Below, piece by piece: positions 7,425 to 13,681 of a DNA stretch of 21,523 bases (its first letter is position 1; each line of letters starts with the position of its first letter). A program made the position numbers and the translations under genes. The notes beneath the pieces were generated by a model, which was given only the letters and a program-made list of their open reading frames with translations, had not been told where the DNA came from and did not search any database. Where the stretch lies: assembly GCA_016931085.1 (NCBI GenBank), contig JAFGFO010000082.1, forward strand, positions 1 to 21,523. The letters are read 5' to 3'. This DNA is from Thermoflexales bacterium (GTDB taxonomy: Bacteria; Chloroflexota; Anaerolineae; Fen-1058).

Positions 7425-7480
7425 GTAGGGGCAGGGATTGTCCCTGCCCGAATGCGGGCAACCACAAGGGTTGCCCCTAC
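7425..7480. repeat. palindromic dispersed element
   Basis: The outer arms GTAGGGGCA (7425-7433) and TGCCCCTAC (7472-7480) are perfect inverted repeats. Inside are two hairpins: GGGCAGGGA/TCCCTGCCC around TTG, and GGGCAACC/GGTTGCCC around a short loop. The element sits between two divergent genes. Elements of this sequence type are common in bacterial genomes and give rise to spurious proteins containing GATLVVAR; such a frame exists here on the minus strand. Confidence 0.8.
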
Positions 7481-7532
7481 ATGTTGAAAAGATACCTTTT
7501 TGTATTCCCAACCACAAGGATTCATAGCTATA

Positions 7533-7561
7533 TTGACTAGCATCCAGTTTCGCGCTATACT
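7533..7561 (+). promoter_or_regulatory. sigma-70-type promoter of the methyltransferase gene
   Basis: TTGACT (7533-7538) and TATACT (7556-7561) are 17 nt apart. Each differs from consensus at one position. Transcription would start near 7568, leaving a leader of about 37 nt before the ATG at 7605. Confidence 0.7.
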
Positions 7562-7604
7562 GCGGGAAAGCGCAGAATACCAGAGCATCAAGGGAGAAAT
7601 CACT

Positions 7605-8396
7605 ATGCGAGAAATCGAGGCCAACAAGCAGGCTTGGGGCTTACTGTCCCAAGACCATTACGAGACGTTTCGAAAATGCCTCCGGGAGAACCACTCGACC
7701 CTCAGCCCGATCATCCAGGCCGAATTGGGCGATATCGCGGGGAAAACTTTGATCCACCTGCAATGCAACACCGGCGCCGACACGATTTCCCTGGCGCGGA
7801 TGGGCGCGGTGGTCACAGGGGTTGACCTCGTTCCCGACAACATCCGCTATGCGCGGCTGCTCGCGGACGAGTTTGGCGTGACCGACGCCACCTTCATCAC
7901 AGCCGATATCATGGAGTTCATGGAAATCCACGACCAGAAATACGACATCGTGTTTACCTCCGAGGGAGCGATCGGCTGGCTGCCCGACCTCAAAAAATGG
8001 GGCAAAACCATACGACACCTCCTCAAAGAGGATGGGTTTTTTTATGTCCTGGATTCGCACCCTGTCTACCTGATGTTTGATGAGGAGCGCCTGAAAAAGA
8101 ACGAGTTGGTCATCAAGTACCCCTACTTTGTCAAACGCCCCGAAAGATTCGACACAATCGGCGGGTACGCCTCAGAAAAAAAGGACGCTGAAAACTTTGA
8201 CTGGATGTATACGGTCGGCGAGATCATCAATGTCTTGACGAGCGCAGGGCTTGGCATTGAATACTTGAACGAGTACGACACGCTTTTCTGGAATGCCGGC
8301 GGCATGGAATGGACAGAAAGCGGGCAGTATCGCTATGCCAGCTTTCGTGGGCAAATGCCGTTTAGCTTTAGCCTGAAAGCGACTGTCCGGCGCTAG
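7605..8396 (+). CDS. class I SAM-dependent methyltransferase
   Basis: The 263-residue protein has a Rossmann-fold methyltransferase core. Motif I is LIHLQCNTGADT (residues 49-60), the HLQC variant of the usual GxGxG loop. The acidic residue ending beta-2 is Asp74 in VTGVDLVPDNI. Motif IV-like YDIVFTSEGAIGWLPDL and a GFFYVLDSHP strand follow. The substrate is not evident; this subgroup is generally annotated only as a methyltransferase. The frame is open back to an ATG at 7500, but the ATG at 7605 has AGGGAGA 7-8 nt upstream and begins the family-like sequence. It stands alone on the plus strand between minus-strand genes with its own promoter, which suggests it arrived independently. Confidence 0.85.
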   Translation: MREIEANKQAWGLLSQDHYETFRKCLRENHSTLSPIIQAELGDIAGKTLIHLQCNTGADTISLARMGAVVTGVDLVPDNIRYARLLADEFGVTDATFITADIMEFMEIHDQKYDIVFTSEGAIGWLPDLKKWGKTIRHLLKEDGFFYVLDSHPVYLMFDEERLKKNELVIKYPYFVKRPERFDTIGGYASEKKDAENFDWMYTVGEIINVLTSAGLGIEYLNEYDTLFWNAGGMEWTESGQYRYASFRGQMPFSFSLKATVRR

Positions 8397-8427
8397 CGCG
8401 CCCGCCTTATGCTATACTTGTCCAAAA

Positions 8428-8499
8428 GTACAAATCTGCTCGCCGGGGATTTGAAGCAAATCCCGAGCAAGGGGTGGCCAATGACGTCAACATTTGTAC
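8428..8499. repeat. nested inverted repeat
   Basis: Outer arms GTACAAAT (8428-8435) and ATTTGTAC (8492-8499) enclose TGCTC/GAGCA arms and a perfect inner hairpin, GGGATTTG/CAAATCCC around AAG (8446-8464). A TATACT lies 9 nt upstream at 8413-8418. There is no T-tract, so it is not a simple terminator. It could be a small structured RNA or a miniature mobile element. Confidence 0.5.
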
Positions 8500-8662
8500 C
8501 CGACAGTCGCTGCGCCAGCCGCCAGCCTCCTGGACTGGACCGACTTGTTGGCCGAAGGTTACGATGGCGACGCACTGGCTGAAACGGCTGGCAGTTGCCG
8601 ATGACATCTCCTAACCATGGTAATACTTCAGCCATCAGGTGTTTGTTTGCCCATTTTATAGA

Positions 8663-8965
8663 TCATCCCTTCCACACTTCCAGTATCGCCCGCACCGAGC
8701 GGCTCATTTCAACCGAAAACGCAGCGCTAAACTTGCGCACGTACGTCAGTTGCCCAACGTTGCTGTACCCTTCAACGCTCTCCCGGTCACCAAAAGCTTG
8801 CGCGTGCCGGGCGCGATACATCTCGTCAAAATCAGCCCCGTTTAATCGCCTGTAGCGGTTCTCAAAGACGATGAACCGGCGGTCAAAACGCTCTGTCAGC
8901 TTCCTGTCCCGCTGCGCCTGGGTCGGATACCCAAAGCAAGGCAGGCAAATCGGGAAAACGTAGCG
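8663..8965 (-). pseudogene. headless gene remnant, family unknown
   Basis: A 100-codon open frame lies between an upstream stop (8966-8968) and TGA (8663-8665), with no usable start near its beginning. The translation looks like real protein: it contains CFGYPTQAQRDRKLTERFD, RFIVFENRYRRLNGADF, MYRARHAQAFGDRESVEGY and QLTYVRKFSAAFSVEMSRS. Composition is charged and balanced, unlike the antisense shadows around it. The 5' part is missing or lies in another frame, where FPKLRMFLALRFPDLPALLW can be read just upstream. I do not recognise the family. Confidence 0.4.
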
Positions 8966-9067
8966 CTAAGAACATCCTGAGCTTTGGAAAATTGTCTAGG
9001 GTTGGAACGACCCGAACATATCACGCCGGTGGAGACTTGGTACGCAACAAGTCGCTGAAACCGGAAG

Positions 9068-9083
9068 CCGCCCGCTAGGGCGG
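9068..9083 (-). terminator. hairpin spanning the stop codon
   Basis: On the minus strand CCGCCC and GGGCGG form a 6-bp stem around a TAGC loop, and the TAG in that loop is the stop codon of the gene ending at 9075. Only a poor T-tract follows, so termination is uncertain. A role in protecting the mRNA end is equally possible. Confidence 0.35.
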
Positions 9084-11051
9084 TAGTTCACACACCCGAA
9101 GCGCGGCGATGTCAAGATCATCGCGCCCGTCGGCCAGGGGGTAACGAGCCAGCGTGTGGCGATCGTACAGCCCCAGGCGCACGGTATAGCGGCCGGGCTG
9201 CAAATCTGGGGGCAGCGCGATGGGATGGAGCTGGTAGATCAGGTCGCCTGGCTGCCAAAATTGGGGCGGGCTATCCAGCCCGTCGTGCTGCGCGCGCACC
9301 ACGCAAGCGCCATCCACCACGTGAATGAATATCTTGAGCGGCGGATACGGCGGCTCACCCGCTTGCCAAGCGCTCAGTACGCTCAAGACCTGGCCCGGCA
9401 CAGCCCACGCAGCCGGCAGCGTGGCCGTGATCAAGGCGATGTTCGCCTCGAAGGGCGTCAATGAAAGGCCCTCCGTCGACAGGGGGGGCAGCCGGTAATC
9501 GGTGAAATGGGGGTATTCCGTCCCGCGCGCGCCCCACGCCGCCAGCGTCCCAGCCAGGGCGGGGTTGAGCGGCACGCTGGAGGGCACCAGCAGCCGCCCG
9601 CCGCCCGGAAAAGCGAGCAGCGCCCCGCCGCTGCCCAAGGGGCTGCCGCTGTCAACCCAACGCACGCGCAGGTCTCGGCGTTTCAGCAGCAGGGCCAGGC
9701 TCGGCGCATCCATCGAATCGTTCGATAACCCGGCTACAGTCACGTCCTGGGCTTGAGGGTCGGCGTCGAGCGAGTGCGCGGCGGCCGCCAGGCCCGTCTG
9801 CCAAACGAACTGGGTTTCGGGCAATCGCGGCCAGCGGGCAAAGTAATCGTAGGCGCTCAGCCCGGCGTTCAAGATCAGAAGGACACAGAGACTCACAGAG
9901 GAGCACAGAGTTGCACAGAGTTTAAATCTCCGTGGGTCTCTGTGCGCAAAGCGTCTCTGTGCATCTCTGTGTAACAGGATGCCAATCCATTCCCAAGCTA
10001 TCCCCGGCAGCAGCATCACGGCCGGCAGCGCGCCCAAGGCCCGCGTAAAGTTGGGCGCTTCGGCGGTGACCAGCGTGGGGCTGAGCATGGCGCCCAGCCA
10101 TATCAACACGAACGCATAGCGCGCCTGGCGCACACGACACACGGCCACCACTACCCCAACGTAGAACAATGTAGCCCACAGCGGCTCGGGGAATACCGGC
10201 CGGCCAGGCAAGTTGTTACGCACGGTCGAATCACCCGCCAGGCTAAACATGGCCAGGATGGGTGGGGCGTTCGCCACAACAGGGCCAGGCTGGCCTTGCA
10301 GCAGGGCCTCCAGCGGCGCACTGACTTCGCCCACGCGATATTGCAGATCAGGCTGCAGCCCCACATAGATGGCCAGTGGGGCGGCGATGAGGGCGGCTAG
10401 CACGAAAGTGACTGCCAGCACGCGCCGGCCGCGGCGCAGCAGCGCGCGATCAAAGAACAGCAAATAGACCACGAACGCCCCCAAGAGAATGGGCAAGCCG
10501 CGCGCGGCCAGGTAGGTATAAGCCGACAGGCCCCAAAACAGGCCGGACAGCAAAGCGTAGCGCCGGCTGGCAGCAGGCGAGGAGCTTTGCAAAGCACGCC
10601 ACAGAGCATCCGCTCCCAGGCTCATCAGCAGAGGCAGCGTCATCCCTCGCAGCCCGACACGGCTCCAAAAGACCGGCCACAGCATCACGCCCAGGCCGCC
10701 CGCCGTCACCAACCCAACACCCGGGCCAAAAAGCCGCCGCGCCAATCGAAAGCCGGCCGCCACCGTCAACAGGCCAAGCGAGGCTGAAACGAAACGGAGC
10801 GCAAAGAGCGTGTCCCCAAGCAGTCCAAAAGCGCCGGCCACCAGGTAGAGGAACAAAGGCTCCTGCCCATAAGCTTCGCGGAAGAACAGTGCGTGCTGCC
10901 CGGCCCAGATGCCGCGCGCGATCAGCACCTCCGCCACTTCGTCGTGTTCTACGCCGGGCGGGAAATCGACCAGCTCGACGAAACGCAGCCCGGCCGCCAG
11001 GAGCAGGATGCCCACCACCGCTATGTAGATGAGTCTCGAACCAGAACGCAT
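9075..11051 (-). CDS. GT39 (PMT-type) membrane glycosyltransferase with C-terminal beta-sandwich
   Basis: The 658-residue protein has an N-terminal anchor, then the GT39 first-loop motif GVEHDEVAEVLIARG (Asp37-Glu38) and REAYGQEPLFLYLVAG. A second loop contains FWSRVGLRGMTLPL. About ten membrane segments precede a soluble C-terminal module (about 531-658) with FIHVVD, AQHDG, FWQPGD and LGLYDRHT, matching the module in two other proteins here. I chose the ATG at 11051 because AGGTG lies 5 nt upstream. A GTG at 11072, overlapping the previous stop as GTGA, would add seven residues and is a real alternative. Residues about 360-390 are encoded by a 90-bp palindromic repeat. It is the last gene of the coupled operon. 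Confidence 0.86.
   Translation of the reverse strand: MRSGSRLIYIAVVGILLLAAGLRFVELVDFPPGVEHDEVAEVLIARGIWAGQHALFFREAYGQEPLFLYLVAGAFGLLGDTLFALRFVSASLGLLTVAAGFRLARRLFGPGVGLVTAGGLGVMLWPVFWSRVGLRGMTLPLLMSLGADALWRALQSSSPAASRRYALLSGLFWGLSAYTYLAARGLPILLGAFVVYLLFFDRALLRRGRRVLAVTFVLAALIAAPLAIYVGLQPDLQYRVGEVSAPLEALLQGQPGPVVANAPPILAMFSLAGDSTVRNNLPGRPVFPEPLWATLFYVGVVVAVCRVRQARYAFVLIWLGAMLSPTLVTAEAPNFTRALGALPAVMLLPGIAWEWIGILLHRDAQRRFAHRDPRRFKLCATLCSSVSLCVLLILNAGLSAYDYFARWPRLPETQFVWQTGLAAAAHSLDADPQAQDVTVAGLSNDSMDAPSLALLLKRRDLRVRWVDSGSPLGSGGALLAFPGGGRLLVPSSVPLNPALAGTLAAWGARGTEYPHFTDYRLPPLSTEGLSLTPFEANIALITATLPAAWAVPGQVLSVLSAWQAGEPPYPPLKIFIHVVDGACVVRAQHDGLDSPPQFWQPGDLIYQLHPIALPPDLQPGRYTVRLGLYDRHTLARYPLADGRDDLDIAALRVCELPP
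9883..9972. repeat. 90-bp palindromic repeat inserted in frame
   Basis: Perfect 8-bp terminal inverted repeats ACACAGAG (9883-9890) and CTCTGTGT (9965-9972) bound an element rich in CACAGAG and CTCTGTG. The length is exactly 30 codons. It lies within the GT39 gene and reads through as a stretch including HRDPRRFKLCATLCSSVSL. A related copy at 20042-20102 shares the 17-mer CACAGAGGAGCACAGAG (9894-9910 here) and CTCTGTGCGC (9938-9947 here). Confidence 0.85.
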
Positions 11052-11068
11052 GATCGCACCTGTATCTA

Positions 11069-13294
11069 TCACGGCAGCTCAGTGACCCTGATCTGGGTCA
11101 GCACCACATAGTCGCTTGTGGGGATGCCGCTGTCGGCCAAGACGAACAAGCGCTCGTGGTTGGGTCCACCAAACCATCCCAGGTGAAGTGGGTAAATGCC
11201 AGGCGGCGTATCTGGCGCTACAGCCAGCACGCGGGTGTCTGTATAAACCTGGCCGGCGCTCCATCTCCAGGTGCGTTTGGGACTGGTGTTCGGGAAGCCG
11301 TCGTTGGCGGCCCAGCGTTGGTAGTCTTCTCCCACCAGTTGGGCAAAGATCTGGTATTCGTACTCCATAGGCGCCAGGGCTTGCCAATACAGGGTCAGCG
11401 TAAGTGGCTGGCCGGCCGGCGCGCTGCGCGCGCTGAGCGAGTAACCCACCAGCGCGATGTAATCCTCGAAATTGACGTGGGTGGGGTTGGGGTACGGCCC
11501 CGCCAGTGGCGTCAGCGTGATCTGGGTGAGCGTGACCCCCGTGCCGACCGTGCGCCCGTCCGCGTCCGTCACGGGCAAGCGCCCGCCGTCCGGTGTATAT
11601 AGCCCCACCACCACGTCCACCACGTCGGGAGCATAGGTATAGGGATCCAACACAATTCGATATCGATCGCTAAAGGTGTCGCCGGACTGCCACGACGAGG
11701 CGGGGAACCTGCCCAGGCCGGGATAGGTGTCTCGTTGAGCGACCATGGGGCCTGCCTGGCTGAGCAGGTGCACGAACACGGTCAAATCTTCAGGCGCGGG
11801 CGCCAACGCTTGCCAGTACACGGTGAAGGCCAGCTCGTCGCCGGGCTGGAGAGGGGTGGTCTCGAGATCGTATCCCAGCAAGCGGGCCTGGCTGCCCAGG
11901 GTCAACTGTGCCGGCCGTTGGATCGAGGCGATTTGCGAGTTGCTCAAAGGGGACGGCCGCTCGTAGGCTGGCCTGAGAATACCCAACAGGGCGTACAGCG
12001 ACAAAGCGGCCATGGCAGCCAGGCAAGCCGTGGCCAGGGCCGTGGTCCAACGCGAGGGGAGCCAGGCTGACAGGCCATAAAACATGCACAAGCCCAGCGC
12101 CGGCAAAGCCGGGAAGAAAAAACGCCCCATCGCGCCGGCCGGGCTGAGCAGCATGTAGCCAAACAACACCCCACCGAAACTCAGCACGCAGGCAGCCAGC
12201 AGGCCCAGGTGCCCCGGCGAGCAGGCTTGATCCGCGCGGGCGCGCCAGAGCTGCACGGCGCGCAGCACCAGGCCCAGCCCGCCCGCACCGGCGACCAGTC
12301 CAAGCCCGGTGTAAACCCCATCGGGCATGGGAATCTGGCCATAGCCAAAGCGTCCCCACAAGCTGCTCCAGGCATACGGCAGCTCGAACAACGCCAGCGG
12401 CAGGCTGGTGCGCGGGTCTCGCATGCCCCACAAATCCGTCATGCGCTCAAAGCCAGTCGGCTCTCCATAGAGCACCTGGTTGCGCACGAACCACCACCCC
12501 GACACGAGGGCGGCGCCGCCCAGCACGGCCAGGTTGGCCCACAGCAACTGGCGCATGCTGCGCCGCTTCCAGGCCTCGACCAGCAGAGTCAGCTCGATCA
12601 AGACCAGGATAAAGGCCAGGTTGAACTTGGCCATGAGCGCCAGCCCATACACCAGGCCCAGTGCCGCCGCCCGTCGCCGCGTGAGGCCGGTGGTCATCAG
12701 CCTGGCGCAGGCCGCGACCACGGCCGCCCCGCCCGCCGCCGCCGCCACATCGTTGTTGATGGCCCCGCTCATGTACAGGAACATGGGATTGAACGCCACA
12801 AAGGCCAGCCCGCCCAGCGCCACCGCCGGCCGATCGGCAAAGACTAATCGCCCCAGGTAATAGCTTAGAATGACGACGCAGGCGCCCAGCAGCACGTTGA
12901 CCAGGCGAGCTATATGGGCAATCAGCACATCGCCCCGGTAGGGAAAGGCCTCGCCGGCGCCGTGCACGTACTGGTTCTTGTTATCGACACCCACCTCCCA
13001 ATAGCGATAACCCCAGTGAGGGTTGGCAGGCGGGTTAGCGTACAAGGGCTGATCTGGCTGGACCCAACTGGAGGCCAGGGCTGCCAGGGCATAGTACAGG
13101 GGCGGGTGGTGGCTTTGCGAGCGGGGCTGGTCGGGTTCCTGTACGGGCAAGCGGTGATAATCCAACAAGTACCTGACGTAGCGATAATGCCGGATCTCAT
13201 CCGTGGCTTCGTGCAGGGGATTGACCAGGCTAAAGCTAACAGCCAGGATGACAAAGGCGATCAGCACCGCCAAGAAAGGAAGGTGTTTAGACAT
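11069..13294 (-). CDS. GT-C membrane glycosyltransferase (GT39/DUF2142-like) with two beta-sandwich modules
   Basis: The 741-residue protein starts with a membrane anchor. The first-loop motif NPLHEATDEIRHYRYVRYLL (Asp32-Glu33) is followed by SHHPPLYYALAAL (His62 to Leu66). The HEATDE-HPPLYY pattern is that of GT39/DUF2142-type GT-C enzymes using polyprenyl-phosphate sugars. About ten membrane segments end near residue 440. Two soluble modules follow, about 460-600 and 607-741. Each has LxxYWQALAP, a VFVHLL or IFAQLV strand, a W-SG turn and a G-Y or GLY strand. Tandem copies are seen only in this protein. The ATG lies one base after the DUF503 stop. The TGA lies at the downstream GTG alternative start, so the operon is tightly coupled. 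Confidence 0.84.
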   Translation of the reverse strand: MSKHLPFLAVLIAFVILAVSFSLVNPLHEATDEIRHYRYVRYLLDYHRLPVQEPDQPRSQSHHPPLYYALAALASSWVQPDQPLYANPPANPHWGYRYWEVGVDNKNQYVHGAGEAFPYRGDVLIAHIARLVNVLLGACVVILSYYLGRLVFADRPAVALGGLAFVAFNPMFLYMSGAINNDVAAAAGGAAVVAACARLMTTGLTRRRAAALGLVYGLALMAKFNLAFILVLIELTLLVEAWKRRSMRQLLWANLAVLGGAALVSGWWFVRNQVLYGEPTGFERMTDLWGMRDPRTSLPLALFELPYAWSSLWGRFGYGQIPMPDGVYTGLGLVAGAGGLGLVLRAVQLWRARADQACSPGHLGLLAACVLSFGGVLFGYMLLSPAGAMGRFFFPALPALGLCMFYGLSAWLPSRWTTALATACLAAMAALSLYALLGILRPAYERPSPLSNSQIASIQRPAQLTLGSQARLLGYDLETTPLQPGDELAFTVYWQALAPAPEDLTVFVHLLSQAGPMVAQRDTYPGLGRFPASSWQSGDTFSDRYRIVLDPYTYAPDVVDVVVGLYTPDGGRLPVTDADGRTVGTGVTLTQITLTPLAGPYPNPTHVNFEDYIALVGYSLSARSAPAGQPLTLTLYWQALAPMEYEYQIFAQLVGEDYQRWAANDGFPNTSPKRTWRWSAGQVYTDTRVLAVAPDTPPGIYPLHLGWFGGPNHERLFVLADSGIPTSDYVVLTQIRVTELP

Positions 13295-13295
13295 T

Positions 13296-13580
13296 CTAGA
13301 CGATCTCGATTTGCCAGTCCACGACCTGTGCTTCGGGATAGTGCGTGGCGAGCCAATGGACGGCTTTTTCTAACAAGCTCTGTACATAGGGCGTGTCGTT
13401 CGAAACAGCCGCCAGTCCCAGTGTGGCCGATTGCCACACGTCGTTATCGTCCACCTCGGCCGCCGACACGTTGAACTCGCGCCGCAAGTGGGCCAGGATC
13501 GGCTTGAGGACGCCCCGCTTGCCCTTGAGCGAGTGATTGCAGGGCATATAGACTTTTATCGTGCAGACGCCAATCACCAT
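13296..13580 (-). CDS. DUF503 family protein (YlxP-like)
   Basis: The 94-residue protein is full length for DUF503. Its N-terminal strand MVIGVCTIKVYMPCNHSLKGKR, with the SLKxKR motif, is followed by a helix ending in RREFNVSAAEVDDNDVWQ and the LGLAAVSND strand. This is the typical order of the family. The family is small, cytosolic and of unknown function. In Bacillus, ylxP lies in the nusA-infB operon, so its place here between a secreted protein and glycosyltransferases is unusual. The start overlaps the stop of the small ORF upstream (ATGGTGA) and its stop is one base from the next ATG. A heptamer repeat lies just upstream. No ribosome site is evident, consistent with reliance on coupling. 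Confidence 0.88.
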   Translation of the reverse strand: MVIGVCTIKVYMPCNHSLKGKRGVLKPILAHLRREFNVSAAEVDDNDVWQSATLGLAAVSNDTPYVQSLLEKAVHWLATHYPEAQVVDWQIEIV

Positions 13581-13681
13581 GGTACGAAGACGGTTTCAGG
13601 TTTTAGGTCTCGGGTGCAAGACCCACAAGGCTGCGATTTTCGTTTCTGGTGACGAATGGCCCGCTTCCGAGCGGCGCTCAT
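13574..13681 (-). CDS. small ORF coupling two operon genes
   Basis: A 35-residue ORF starts at the ATGA that ends the large secreted-protein gene, with AGGAG 5 nt upstream. It ends by overlapping the DUF503 start as ATGGTGA. Its product is strongly basic at first (MSAARKRAIRHQKRKSQ), then has a CGSC motif, and its tail is encoded by the heptamer repeat. The strong ribosome site and both overlaps argue that it is translated. It may serve mainly to carry ribosomes to the DUF503 gene, or be a small basic protein. No family is recognised. Confidence 0.4.
   Translation of the reverse strand: MSAARKRAIRHQKRKSQPCGSCTRDLKPETVFVPW
13592..13612. repeat. heptamer repeat, three units
   Basis: Plus-strand units GGTTTCA, GGTTTTA and GGTCTCG lie head to tail. 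They belong to the same family as the tracts at 2797-2838 and 18338-18368. This tract lies within the small ORF and just upstream of the DUF503 start codon. Confidence 0.75.

Larger units (their letters stand above)
8397..9067. other. gene-poor stretch with fold and remnant
   Basis: No intact gene is visible here. The stretch holds a nested inverted repeat (8428-8499), a TATACT without a matching -35 (8413-8418) and a minus-strand gene remnant (8663-8965). Frames elsewhere are short and look random, apart from a short coding-like run near 8520-8600 (DWTDLLAEGYDGDALAET) that ends in a stop and has no start. Confidence 0.5.

Noticed and set aside
8595..8855. Plus-strand 86-codon open frame
   Set aside because: It is antisense to the minus-strand remnant, whose translation looks far more like real protein.
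9883..9972. Insertion sequence carrying a transposase
   Set aside because: The element is only 90 bp and encodes no transposase. It is a small palindromic repeat at most mobilised in trans.
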